A stretch of 32,852 nucleotides of DNA from Segeticoccus rhizosphaerae. GTDB taxonomy: Bacteria > Actinomycetota > Actinomycetes > Actinomycetales > Dermatophilaceae. Within the stretch, counting starts at the first letter, position 1; each line of letters opens with the position of its first letter. The stretch is taken from assembly GCF_009192725.1 (NCBI RefSeq), contig NZ_VOHR01000011.1, forward strand, positions 1 through 32,852, written 5' to 3'. A model generated the notes under the pieces. That model was not told where the DNA came from and did not search any database. It saw only the letters and a program-made list of their open reading frames with translations. The position numbers and the translations under genes are program-made. Positions 6,880 through 14,373 of this stretch are shown here, one piece after another.

Positions 6880-7794
6880 ATGCGAGTGTTCGTGGCAGGT
6901 GGGACCGGGGTCGTCGGGCGTCGTCTGGTGGAGCAGCTGGTGGGCCGTGGCCATCAGGTGGTCGCCACCACGACGAGCACCGGCAAGCTGGCGCAGCTGG
7001 AGGGGTTGGGTGCCGAGGGCATCGTGATGGACGGCTTGGATGCGGCCTCGGTGGGCGAGGCGGTGGCCCGCGCGCAGCCGGACACGATCGTGAACGAGAT
7101 GACGGCCCTGTCCGTGGCACACGCCGGCAAGCCCAACCCCAGGAGGCCCGCTCACTTCTTCGCCACCACCAATCGGCTGCGCAGCGAGGGGACCGACCAT
7201 CTCCTGGCCGCGGCCGAGGCGGCCGGCGTTCCCCACGTCGTCGCCCAGGGGCACGCCAGCATGAACGGCGTCCGCCAGGGCGGGTGGGTGAAGAGCGAGG
7301 AGGACGGTCTGGAAGTCGTGGAGGGCACGAGGGCGATCCGCCATCTCGAGGAGGTGGTCGTCAGAGCCGGCGGCGCGGTCCTGCGCTACGGCGGTTTCTA
7401 CGGGCCGTGCGCCAACGAGGACCAGGTCCGGCTCGTGCGGAAGCGCCTGGTCCCTCTCGTCGGGGCCGGCAGCGGGTACTTCTCCTGGGTGCACGTTGAC
7501 GACGCGGCGAGCGCTACGGTCCTTGCGGTGGAGCAGAAGGCGAGGGGCGTGTTCAACATCGTCGATGACGAACCGGCACCGGTCAGCGAGTGGCTGCCCT
7601 ATCTCGCCGAGTGCGCGGGGGCCAAGCCTCCGCGTCGGGTCCCTTACTGGCTGGCCAGGCTGCTGGCCGGCGAGATGATGGCGGGCGTGATGGTCGAAGG
7701 GCGTGCCTTCTCCAACGCCAAGGCAAAGCGGGAGCTCGGCTGGGAGCCGCAATACCCCTCGTGGCGACAGGGCTTCAAGGAAACCCTCCGATGA
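6880..7794 (+). CDS. NAD-dependent epimerase/dehydratase, ECF41 partner
   Basis: This 304-residue atypical short-chain dehydrogenase has MRVFVAGGTGVVGRRLVEQL (GGTGVVG dinucleotide-binding loop, 7-13), a sugar-epimerase-like middle (RTYGGFYGP-type LRYGGFYGPCANEDQ, about 167-181) and VFNIVDDEPAPVSEWLPYLA (about 225-245). I do not see a clean YxxxK pair, so catalysis is uncertain. ECF41 operons typically pair the sigma with a carboxymuconolactone decarboxylase, oxidoreductase or epimerase; this gene fills that slot. GGGAG (6866-6870) is its ribosome binding site. Its stop overlaps the sigma ATG (7791-7794). Confidence 0.88.
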   Translation: MRVFVAGGTGVVGRRLVEQLVGRGHQVVATTTSTGKLAQLEGLGAEGIVMDGLDAASVGEAVARAQPDTIVNEMTALSVAHAGKPNPRRPAHFFATTNRLRSEGTDHLLAAAEAAGVPHVVAQGHASMNGVRQGGWVKSEEDGLEVVEGTRAIRHLEEVVVRAGGAVLRYGGFYGPCANEDQVRLVRKRLVPLVGAGSGYFSWVHVDDAASATVLAVEQKARGVFNIVDDEPAPVSEWLPYLAECAGAKPPRRVPYWLARLLAGEMMAGVMVEGRAFSNAKAKRELGWEPQYPSWRQGFKETLR

Positions 7795-8717
7795 CGCAGG
7801 CAGAGGAGTTCGAGGAGCTGCGACCCCTGCTGTTCGCGATCGCCTACCGCATCCTCGGCAGCGTGGCTGAGGCCGAGGACGCGGTCCAGGAGACGTGGAT
7901 GCGCTATGCGACCTCCTCGACCCGGCCCACGTCGACCAGGGCCTTCTTGTCGGCGGTGGTCACGAGGGTTTCCATCGACGTGCTGCGTTCGGCGCGCGTC
8001 CGACGGGAGACGTACGTCGGGCCGTGGTTTCCCGAGCCGTTGGTCAACGATCCGTATGACGACCCGGAGCGCTCGGCGGAGCTGGCCGACTCCGTGTCGA
8101 CGGCGGCCCTGTTGCTGCTCGAGCGGCTCACCCCGCTCGAGCGGGCCGTCTTCGTGCTGCGGGAGGTGTTCGGGTTCGGCTTTCCCGAGGTCGCAGTGGC
8201 CGTCGAGCGCTCCGAGGCAGCGTGCCGCCAGCTCGCGACCAGGGCACGGCGTCACATGGACCTCGGGCGCCCTCGGTTCGAGGCGGACCGCCGCGAACGT
8301 GAGGAGCTTGCGGCACGCTTCTTCGAGGCGCTCCGAAATGGCGATGTCGACGGATTGAGGCGGTTGTTGGCCGCCGACGTGCAGATGGTGGGCGACGGCG
8401 GGGGGAAGGCGCCGGCATTTGCTCGAGGTGTGATCGGTGCCGACAACGTCGCGCGAGTCCTTGCCTCGACCTTCCCATGGCTGACCCGGATCGACGCGAG
8501 GGTGGAGGCGCACACGTTGAACGGGCACCCGGGTGCGATCCTGCGCGATCGGGACGCCAAGGTCATCGGCACGTTGACGCTGGACGTGCTCGACGGGCAG
8601 ATCCAGATGATCCGCTCGGTGATCAACCCCGACAAGCTCGGGCACCTGGGTCCCGTGGCGGACGCCTGGGCGCTCGACAGCGAGGTGAAGCGGGCCCGCC
8701 GGTCGTCCAAGGACTGA
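7791..8717 (+). CDS. ECF41-type sigma factor with SnoaL-like C-terminal domain
   Basis: This 308-residue sigma factor has region 2 in YRILGSVAEAEDAVQETWMRY (about 19-40) and region 4 in LERLTPLERAVFVLREVFGFGFPEVAVAVERSEAACRQLATRARRH (about 108-153). The linker has WFPEPL at W79, and the SnoaL-like C-terminal domain contains DGGGK (D202) and NPDKL (N279). All three are hallmark motifs of the ECF41 group, whose C-terminal domain both supports and restrains activity in place of an anti-sigma factor. It follows the epimerase with an ATGA overlap. Confidence 0.95.
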   Translation: MTQAEEFEELRPLLFAIAYRILGSVAEAEDAVQETWMRYATSSTRPTSTRAFLSAVVTRVSIDVLRSARVRRETYVGPWFPEPLVNDPYDDPERSAELADSVSTAALLLLERLTPLERAVFVLREVFGFGFPEVAVAVERSEAACRQLATRARRHMDLGRPRFEADRREREELAARFFEALRNGDVDGLRRLLAADVQMVGDGGGKAPAFARGVIGADNVARVLASTFPWLTRIDARVEAHTLNGHPGAILRDRDAKVIGTLTLDVLDGQIQMIRSVINPDKLGHLGPVADAWALDSEVKRARRSSKD

Positions 8718-8730
8718 GCCCGAACGGCCG

Positions 8731-8940
8731 TCACTCGTCGATGCGGAACCCGACCTTCATCCCGACCTGGTAGTGCTCGACCTGCCCGTCCTCGAGGTGC
8801 CCACGGATCTGGGTCACCTCGAACCAGTCCAGGTTGCGGACCGTCGCCGACGCCCGCTGCAGCCCGCTGCGGATGGCGTCGTCGACGCCGTCCTGGGACG
8901 TGCCGACGATCTCGGTGACGCGGTAGGTGTGCGTGGACAT
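8731..8940 (-). CDS. Dodecin-like flavin-binding protein
   Basis: This 69-residue protein, MSTHTYRVTEIVGTSQDGVDDAIRSGLQRASATVRNLDWFEV plus VEHYQVGMKVGFRIDE, matches dodecin in length and pattern. Dodecins assemble into hollow dodecamers that store flavins. The central Trp in the NLDWFEV strand is the residue that stacks on the isoalloxazine ring. A GGGAGAG ribosome binding site precedes the ATG. It converges on the ECF41 gene with a 13-base gap and no clear terminator. Confidence 0.9.
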   Translation of the reverse strand: MSTHTYRVTEIVGTSQDGVDDAIRSGLQRASATVRNLDWFEVTQIRGHLEDGQVEHYQVGMKVGFRIDE

Positions 8941-8953
8941 GGGCTCTCCCGGA

Positions 8954-8992
8954 TGCTCGACGTGGTTGCTCGACGTGGTTGCTCGACCTGCT
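8954..8992. repeat. 13-bp tandem repeat (about 3 copies) upstream of dodecin
   Basis: TGCTCGACGTGGT occurs at 8954-8966 and 8967-8979, with a diverged third copy TGCTCGACCTGCT at 8980-8992. It lies 14 bases upstream of the dodecin start, in its presumed promoter region. The rest of the 8941-9073 gap shows no gene. Confidence 0.85.
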
Positions 8993-9073
8993 CATCGATG
9001 CTGACCCGGCCATTTCACCGTGCCCCCGCGATCTTGTCCACGGCCAGGGAAGGGCTGCCAGGTTGCCCACCCG

Positions 9074-9976
9074 CTAGATGCCCAGCGCTGCCACAGCAGT
9101 CCGGGTCCGGGTGACGAAGTCGAGCGCGGTGGGCGGCGGGCCCTGCGCGAGGTGCGCGAGCAGGATGCTGCGGAAGGGCAGAGCCGGTTCGATCTGCAGC
9201 ACCCGCACCCCCGGGTCGGCCATGTTCACCGACAGCGCGGGCATCACCGCCGTCCCGATCCCGGCGCGCACCATCGCCTGCACCGCCGCGTTGTCGTTGC
9301 TGCGGAAGGCGTAGGACGGTCGGATGCCCGCGGCGGCGAAGCCCTGTTCGGCCAGGTCATGGCACACGCAGTGGTCGTGCCCGATGACGGGACGTCGCGC
9401 GACCTCGCTGATCGGCAGCACGTCGCGCGCCGGGTCGTCGACCGGCACCATCGCGACGAACGGGTCGCGCACGATCTCGTGGACGACCAGCTCGTCGGAC
9501 TCGACGGGGCCGACCAGGAAGCTCACGTCGAGCCGGGAGCTGCGCAGCGCCCTGGTCAGGACCTCGTTGTCGTCGCTCTCGAGGACACTGACCTCGACCT
9601 CTGGACGCTCCCGCCGGACCTCGCTGAGGATGCCCGGGAGCAGTCTCGCCGACACCGACTGGAAGGTGCCGATCGCCAGACGTCCCCAGGCGCCCTCCCG
9701 CACCGAGGCGACTCGCACGTCGAGCAGGTCGGCAGCGGCCAACATCTCCCGTGCGGTCGCGAGCACCTCCCTGCCGGCCGCGGTCAACACAGCTGCTCGT
9801 GGACCGCCGCGGCGGTCGAACACCCGCGCGCCCAAAGCCTTTTCGAGTGTCGCGACCTGGCTGGTGATCGCAGCAGCAGAGTAGCCGAGGCGCTCCGCGG
9901 CACGCCGGTAGGAACCCTCCTCCTCGATCGCGACGACCGCCGCGAGGTGGCGCAGACTGAGCTCGGAGGCGGACAC
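9074..9976 (-). CDS. LysR family transcriptional regulator
   Basis: This 300-residue LTTR has an N-terminal winged helix-turn-helix: LRHLAAVVAIEEEGSYRRAAERLGYSAAAITSQVATLEKALGARVFDRRGG (about 8-58). A linker helix follows, then a substrate-binding domain: LAIGTFQSVSARLLPGILSEVRRERPEVEVSVLE (about 99-132) and GIGTAVMPALSV (about 240-252). The GTG start at 9976 is six bases after a TATGCT -10 on this strand. A T-N11-A box covers its -35 region, which fits negative autoregulation and control of the divergent dioxygenase gene. The inducer is unknown. Confidence 0.93.
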   Translation of the reverse strand: MSASELSLRHLAAVVAIEEEGSYRRAAERLGYSAAAITSQVATLEKALGARVFDRRGGPRAAVLTAAGREVLATAREMLAAADLLDVRVASVREGAWGRLAIGTFQSVSARLLPGILSEVRRERPEVEVSVLESDDNEVLTRALRSSRLDVSFLVGPVESDELVVHEIVRDPFVAMVPVDDPARDVLPISEVARRPVIGHDHCVCHDLAEQGFAAAGIRPSYAFRSNDNAAVQAMVRAGIGTAVMPALSVNMADPGVRVLQIEPALPFRSILLAHLAQGPPPTALDFVTRTRTAVAALGI

Positions 9977-9982
9977 GCGCCC

Positions 9983-9988
9983 AGCATA
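9983..9988 (-). promoter_or_regulatory. -10 element of the LysR gene (leaderless)
   Basis: TATGCT on the minus strand, six bases before the GTG at 9976. Confidence 0.5.
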
Positions 9989-9991
9989 GTG

Positions 9992-10014
9992 AGTGTTCGC
10001 TTTTATCGAACGCT
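9992..10014. promoter_or_regulatory. LysR-type operator (T-N11-A) in divergent promoter
   Basis: AGTGTTCG (9992-9999), seven bases, CGAACGCT (10007-10014): eight-base arms with one mismatch. The inner TCG-N7-CGA is a classic T-N11-A LTTR box. It lies between the LysR gene and the dioxygenase gene. Confidence 0.75.
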
Positions 10015-10098
10015 ACGGATGTAAATGGCCACTTTTCCTGCCCGCTCGCTTCTGTCACGCTGAGGTCGTCCGCCCCGAGAGCACGAAGGATGACCATA

Positions 10099-10932
10099 GT
10101 GACCATGACCGCTCCCCACCCCGCATCCGTCATCGACGACGCCTCCGTGACCGAATTCGCCGAGACGGGGTCGGTCCTCGTGCGAGGTCTGTTCAGCCCT
10201 GACGAGGTCGCCACCATCGAGCAGGGCATCGAGAAGGTCCTCGCCGACCCCAGCCCCCGCTTCAAGGTGGCCAGCAGCGACACCGACCCGGGCAGCTTCG
10301 TCGAGGACTTCTGCAACTGGCAGCGGATCGAGGAATTGCGGCAGATCGCCTTCAGCTCACGTGCGGCCGACGTCGCTGCGGCACTCACCGCCAGCCGTCA
10401 GGTGCGCCTCTACCACGACCACGTGCTGGTGAAGGAGCCACGCACCCGGCAGGAGACGCCGTGGCACCAGGACCAGCCCTATTACAACGTCGACGGTTTC
10501 GCCAACTGCTCGATGTGGGCGCCGGTCGACTCCGTGCCCGCCGAGTCGACGCTGGAGTTCCTGTCCGGGTCACACCGTCAGGGCTGGCTGATGCCGCGCT
10601 CCTTCATGACCAACGAGGCCAAGTGGTTCCCCGAGGGCTCGCTGAACGACCTGCCCGACGTCGAGGCCGATCGCGGCGCCCACGACATCCGCGGCTGGGC
10701 CATGGAGCCGGGGGACGCCGTGTTCTTCCACATGCTCACCCTGCACCACTCGTATGGCGTACCCGGCACCTCGCGACGCCGCGCGTTCTCGTTGCGGTTC
10801 CTCGGCGACGACATGGTGCATGCCCCACGCCGCTGGGTCACCTCCCCGCAGTTCGACGGCCTCGAGGACGAGCTGCCCGGCGGATCGCCCATGGACCACC
10901 CGCTCTTCCCCGTCCTGCGCGAGACCGCCTGA
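10099..10932 (+). CDS. Phytanoyl-CoA dioxygenase (PhyH) family protein
   Basis: This 277-residue non-haem Fe(II)/2-oxoglutarate-type oxygenase has an iron triad that can be assigned: H123 and D125 in TPWHQDQPYYNVDG, and the distal His (H216 or H217) in HMLTLHHSYGVPG, followed by RRAFSLRFLGDD with Arg for 2-oxoglutarate. The segment LRLYHDHVLVKEP before the HxD is typical of the family. Substrate is unknown; such enzymes hydroxylate lipids or secondary metabolites. I prefer the GTG at 10099 because GAAGGA (10085-10090) is eight bases upstream; ATG 10090 and ATG 10105 are alternatives. It is divergent from the LysR gene that probably controls it. Confidence 0.88.
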   Translation: MTMTAPHPASVIDDASVTEFAETGSVLVRGLFSPDEVATIEQGIEKVLADPSPRFKVASSDTDPGSFVEDFCNWQRIEELRQIAFSSRAADVAAALTASRQVRLYHDHVLVKEPRTRQETPWHQDQPYYNVDGFANCSMWAPVDSVPAESTLEFLSGSHRQGWLMPRSFMTNEAKWFPEGSLNDLPDVEADRGAHDIRGWAMEPGDAVFFHMLTLHHSYGVPGTSRRRAFSLRFLGDDMVHAPRRWVTSPQFDGLEDELPGGSPMDHPLFPVLRETA

Positions 10933-11110
10933 GGTCCCCGCCGCCGGGAGACCAAGGGTGGCTGCCAATCCCCGGGACCGTATGGACGAAATGGGCCGTT
11001 CGGCCGATGTGGCGGTGCGAGCAGGAGATCTAGCCTCGGTCCGGGGCAAGTCGACCGACCGCCCTAGAACTCACCGCACCGCACGCACGCCGGAAGAAGA
11101 GACGCCACTG

Positions 11111-11749
11111 ATGAGTACCACCAAGTCCAAGGTCATCAACGGCGTCGCCGGAGCTGCGCTGCTGTTCGTCGGCGTCGGTATCGGGGCGGCGGGCAACTCC
11201 CCGGCCGCACCGGCTGCCGCTGAACCGGCCCCGACCGTCACCAAGACGATTTCGGTCCCCGGGCCAACCGTGACCGAACCCGCCGAGGCCGCCGGTCCGG
11301 TCACCACCAAGACGGTCAAGGTCCCCGGTCCGGTCACCACCAAGACGATCAAGGTCCCCGGTCCGGTCACCACCAAGACGGTCACCGTCAAGGTCAAGGC
11401 CGCCGCGCCCCAGGCGCCCGCGGTCGAGGACAAGCCCGCTGCGGTCGACACCTCCGGGGAGACGGCTTCCCAGAGAAATGCTCGCGACAAGGCCGGTGAG
11501 TACCTGGAGTACACGTCGTTCTCTCGCAGCGGTCTGATCGACCAGCTGAAGTTCGAGGGGTTCAACACCAGCGATGCCACGTATGGGGTCGACGCCGCAC
11601 ACGTCGACTGGAACAAGCAGGCGGCGCTCAAGGCCAAGGAGTACCTGGAGTACACGTCGTTCTCTCGCAGCGGTCTGGTCGACCAGCTCGAGTTCGATGG
11701 CTTCACCACCGCACAGGCCACCTACGGGGTGGCCCAGACCCGTCTCTGA
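11111..11749 (+). CDS. Ltp-repeat (host cell surface-exposed lipoprotein domain) membrane-anchored protein
   Basis: This 212-residue protein has a hydrophobic N-terminal segment (8-28) that can be an anchor or signal. There is no cysteine, so it is not a true lipoprotein. Next come three 11-residue repeats of the form GPVTTKTxKVP (62-94), a likely extended stalk. Two Ltp modules of about 45 residues follow (118-163 and 166-210), each with YLEYTSFSRSGLxDQLxFxGF and ATYGV. Ltp modules are small helix-turn-helix-like units, first known from phage superinfection-exclusion lipoproteins and common in actinobacterial surface proteins. GAAGAAGAGA upstream is a plausible ribosome binding site. The exact role is unknown. 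Confidence 0.85.
   Translation: MSTTKSKVINGVAGAALLFVGVGIGAAGNSPAAPAAAEPAPTVTKTISVPGPTVTEPAEAAGPVTTKTVKVPGPVTTKTIKVPGPVTTKTVTVKVKAAAPQAPAVEDKPAAVDTSGETASQRNARDKAGEYLEYTSFSRSGLIDQLKFEGFNTSDATYGVDAAHVDWNKQAALKAKEYLEYTSFSRSGLVDQLEFDGFTTAQATYGVAQTRL
11498..11677 (+). repeat. 39-bp identical direct repeat within the Ltp gene
   Basis: Positions 11498-11536 and 11639-11677 are identical over 39 bases, encoding EYLEYTSFSRSGL in both Ltp modules. Synonymous positions have not drifted, pointing to a recent duplication or gene conversion. Confidence 0.9.
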
Positions 11750-11791
11750 CTCCGACTCGGACCTGATGCCTTGGCGAGGCGCTGAGCCAGT

Positions 11792-11809
11792 CCTCGGCTC
11801 GAACCGAGG
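11792..11809. terminator. 6-bp-stem hairpin between convergent genes
   Basis: CCTCGG (11792-11797), loop CTCGAA, CCGAGG (11804-11809). It lies between the Ltp gene end and the aminotransferase gene end. No T-run, as is common in actinomycete terminators. Confidence 0.45.
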
Positions 11810-11889
11810 CGATCCATCAGCAAGCCCATCGCAGTGTGCAGTGACGGCCTGCGCACGGCCAACGCCGCTGTGGCCGGCCCGCTGCAGGA

Positions 11890-12981
11890 TCAGCCGCGGC
11901 GGTCGCGGAAGGCTGCCGCCACCTCGATCAGCCGGTCGTTGGCCTCGGTCTCGGCCACCGAGCAGCGGCACCCCTCGCCGGCGAAGGGCCGCACGGTCAA
12001 ACCGGCCTCGTCCGCTGCGGCGGCGAAGTCCATGGTGTCCTCACCGAGTGGCAGCCAGACGAAGTTGGCCTGCGTCTCGGGCAACTCCCAGCCCTGGCCG
12101 CGCAGCGCCTTCCACATCCGGTCGCGTTCGAGGACCAGCGCATCCACGCGTTCGGCCAGCTCGTCGTAGGCCCGCAAGCTCGCGATGGCGGCGCGCTGGC
12201 CCAGGTCGGTCACGCCAAACGGCACGGCCGCCTTGCGGAGTGCTGTCGCGACCGGCTCCTGCGCCACGGCATACCCCACCCTCAGCCCGGCGAGCCCGTA
12301 GGCCTTGCTGAAGGTGCGCAGCACCGCCACGTTGGGATGCGCGCGGTAGAGGGCCAGCGCGTCGGGCACCCGCTCGTCGCGCCCGAACTCGAGGTAGGCC
12401 TCGTCGATGACCACCAGCACATCGGACGGCACCTTCCCGAGGAAGGTGTCGAGCTCGTCGGCGTGCACGGCCGGCCCGGTGGGGTTGTTGGGGGTGCACA
12501 CGAGGATCAGCCGCGTCTTGTCGGTGATCGCGGCAGCCATGGCGGGCAGGTCGTGACGCGCGTCGGCGTCGAGCGGCACCTGCACCGAGGTCGCGCCCGA
12601 CAGTGCGACCACGATCGGGTAGGCCTCGAACGACCGCCAGGCGTAGACCACCTCGTCGCCCGGCTCGCAGGTGATCTGGATGAGTTGCTGCAGCACTCCC
12701 ACGCTGCCGGTGCCCGTGGCGAGGTGTTCGACGGGAACGCCGAGGTGCTGGGCGAGCGAACCGGTCAGCGCACTCACCGACATGTCGGGATAGCGGTTCA
12801 CCAGGCCGGCAGCGTCACGCAGGACCTCCACGACGCTGGGCAACGGCGGGTAGGGGTTCTCGTTGCTGCTCATCTTGTAGGCCGTGATGCCTTCGCGCTC
12901 AGCGGCGGGCTTGCCCGGCTTGTAGGCGGGCACCGCGTCCAAGGTGCTGCGCAGACGGACCTTGCCATCGGGAGAGCTCAT
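11890..12981 (-). CDS. pat: Aromatic/histidinol-phosphate aminotransferase (Pat/HisC2)
   Basis: This 363-residue fold-type-I PLP aminotransferase has the [13 protein letters not shown] motif (about 39-51) and [10 protein letters not shown] (about 160-169). VIDEAYLEF follows (about 194-202), then the PLP lysine K226 in [17 protein letters not shown] and [13 protein letters not shown] near the end. The segment [31 protein letters not shown] closely resembles the mycobacterial HisC2/Pat group, which transaminates aromatic 2-oxo acids. No his genes are nearby, so an aromatic aminotransferase is more likely than a histidine-pathway enzyme. The ATG at 12981 is six bases after a TACAGT element. Confidence 0.9.
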   Translation of the reverse strand: MSSPDGKVRLRSTLDAVPAYKPGKPAAEREGITAYKMSSNENPYPPLPSVVEVLRDAAGLVNRYPDMSVSALTGSLAQHLGVPVEHLATGTGSVGVLQQLIQITCEPGDEVVYAWRSFEAYPIVVALSGATSVQVPLDADARHDLPAMAAAITDKTRLILVCTPNNPTGPAVHADELDTFLGKVPSDVLVVIDEAYLEFGRDERVPDALALYRAHPNVAVLRTFSKAYGLAGLRVGYAVAQEPVATALRKAAVPFGVTDLGQRAAIASLRAYDELAERVDALVLERDRMWKALRGQGWELPETQANFVWLPLGEDTMDFAAAADEAGLTVRPFAGEGCRCSVAETEANDRLIEVAAAFRDRRG

Positions 12982-12987
12982 ACCTGC

Positions 12988-12993
12988 ACTGTA
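12988..12993 (-). promoter_or_regulatory. -10 element of pat (leaderless)
   Basis: TACAGT on the minus strand, six bases before the ATG at 12981; identical to the galE element. Confidence 0.5.
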
Positions 12994-13065
12994 TTGCGAC
13001 CGCCCACCCGGTGAGCCAAGGCCCACCGCCACCTCGAGGGGGGTTTCACCTGTCACGATGGGCGC

Positions 13066-13464
13066 ATGAAATCGTTCGCCATCAAGGTCCTGGTCAACGC
13101 AGTCGCCCTCTGGGTCGCTGCGCTCGTGATCAAGGGCATCGAGTTCGATTACCACGACAGCTCGCTGACCAGCAAGATCGGCACCATCCTCGTGGTCGCC
13201 GTGATCTTCGGTCTGATCAACGCGGTCATCAAGCCCGTGGTGAAGTTCTTCGCCTTCCCCTTCATCATCCTCACCCTGGGGCTGCTCACGCTGGTCATCA
13301 ACGCGGCCATGCTCGAGCTGACGTCATGGGTAGCGGGTGGGCTCAGGCTGGCGTTCCACGTCGACGAGTTCTTCTGGGACGCGGTGCTCGGCGGCATCAT
13401 CATCACGTTCGTGAGCATGATCTTGCACCTCATCCTGCCGGACGGTAACGATGTCCACCGCTGA
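13066..13464 (+). CDS. Phage holin superfamily IV-like membrane protein
   Basis: This 132-residue protein has four predicted membrane segments: about 6-24 ([15 protein letters not shown]), 38-58 ([18 protein letters not shown]), 64-90 ([23 protein letters not shown]) and 105-127 ([23 protein letters not shown]). The [29 protein letters not shown] core is the signature of the 'mycobacterial four-TMS phage holin' family. Despite the name, these are chromosomal membrane proteins of unknown function in most actinobacteria; no lysis genes are near. Its 3' end overlaps the hydrolase gene by 14 bases, so the pair forms an operon. Confidence 0.85.
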   Translation: MKSFAIKVLVNAVALWVAALVIKGIEFDYHDSSLTSKIGTILVVAVIFGLINAVIKPVVKFFAFPFIILTLGLLTLVINAAMLELTSWVAGGLRLAFHVDEFFWDAVLGGIIITFVSMILHLILPDGNDVHR

Positions 13465-14182
13465 CTCCGCGGGCGGGCGCCCGGAGCCCTCGGCCGTGCC
13501 CGTCCCGACCGCCGACGGATCGATGCCGGCGCACCTTTGGCGGCCGGCTCCCGGCACCGCCTCCGGCGCGGGTGTCCTCGTCTTCCAGGAGATCTTCGGC
13601 GTCACCGACTACATCCGTTCGCGGTGCGCCGACCTGGCCGCGCTCGGCCACACCGTGCTCGCGCCGGAGATCTACTGGCGTCTCGACGACACCGACGTGG
13701 ACGAGTCGCACCCGGACTTCCTGCAGCACTCCATGGCGATCGTCGGTCGGCTCGACTGGGACCTCGCCGTGTCCGACGGACAGGCAGCGTTTGCCCACCT
13801 GCGCGGTCTCCCCGGAGTTGACCGGGTCGGCCTGCTCGGCTTCTGCTTCGGCGGCGGCCTGGCGTGGAGCGTCGCGGCAAGGGAGGACGCCGACGCACTG
13901 GTCAGCTACTACGGTTCGGCGATCCCCCAGTTGCTGCACCTCGCGCCGGAGATCCAGACCCCGAGCCTGCACCACTTCGGGCTGGCCGACACCTTCATCG
14001 ACCAGGAGACGGTGGAGCGGATCCGGGACGCCGTGGCGGGACCGACCACACGGTTCGAGACCTACGAGGGCGCCGGGCACGCCTTCGACAACCCGCACCC
14101 GGTGTTCCACCACGCGCAGGCCTCCGAGGCCGCCTGGCAGGTGACGATCGACTTCCTGGCCGCGCACCTGGCTGGCGGCTGA
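13451..14182 (+). CDS. Dienelactone hydrolase family protein
   Basis: This 243-residue alpha/beta hydrolase has the nucleophile Cys132 in LLGFCFGGGLAW, the acid Asp in HFGLADTFID (about 182) and His in EGAGHAFDNP (about 217). This is the Cys-Asp-His triad of dienelactone hydrolases. The N-terminal GVLVFQEIFGVTDYIRSRCADLAALGHTVLAPEIYW is typical, including the conserved Glu that helps activate Cys. Classic members open the lactone ring in chlorocatechol breakdown; many relatives act on other esters. It starts inside the end of the holin-like gene. Confidence 0.9.
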   Translation: MSTADSAGGRPEPSAVPVPTADGSMPAHLWRPAPGTASGAGVLVFQEIFGVTDYIRSRCADLAALGHTVLAPEIYWRLDDTDVDESHPDFLQHSMAIVGRLDWDLAVSDGQAAFAHLRGLPGVDRVGLLGFCFGGGLAWSVAAREDADALVSYYGSAIPQLLHLAPEIQTPSLHHFGLADTFIDQETVERIRDAVAGPTTRFETYEGAGHAFDNPHPVFHHAQASEAAWQVTIDFLAAHLAGG

Positions 14183-14229
14183 GCCACACAGAGCGACACG
14201 GCCCAGCCCCTCCCGTCCCCTCCCAGGGC

Positions 14230-14340
14230 GTCCTGCGGTCTGGCGACCCCGACAACCACACCGCAGGACCTCCCCCAAGACGTCCTGCGCCCCGGCGGCC
14301 CCGGCGGCCCCGACAACCACACCGCAGGACCTCCCCAAGA
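14230..14340. repeat. Tandem pair of hairpin repeats between convergent genes
   Basis: Copy 1 pairs GTCCTGCGGT (14230-14239) with ACCGCAGGAC (14260-14269). Copy 2 pairs GTCCTGCG (14282-14289) with CGCAGGAC (14323-14330). The right halves, 14247-14280 and 14308-14340, are identical apart from one C. A related hairpin lies at 16739-16786. The pair fills most of the gap between the dienelactone hydrolase and the GNAT-Nudix gene (14183-14373) and probably acts as a terminator; no gene is seen there. Confidence 0.85.
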
Positions 14341-14373
14341 CACCCTCTGGTCAACGCGGGGCGGAGCGTGCCT

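Noticed and set aside
10053-10070. TGTCACG followed by CGTC upstream of the PhyH gene as an ECF promoter
   Set aside because: The spacing between the two elements is only 7 bases, far from 16.
11111-11749. The Ltp protein as a true lipoprotein
   Set aside because: The translated sequence contains no cysteine at all, so a lipobox is impossible.
11792-11809. A tRNA T-arm remnant marking a phage attachment site beside the Ltp gene
   Set aside because: The minus strand contains GGTTCGAGCC, but the hairpin is a 6-bp stem with a 6-base loop, not 5 plus 7, and no acceptor or anticodon arm can be drawn.
13066-13464. A prophage lysis cassette based on the holin-like gene
   Set aside because: This family is widespread as chromosomal membrane proteins; no endolysin, integrase or structural phage gene is in the window.
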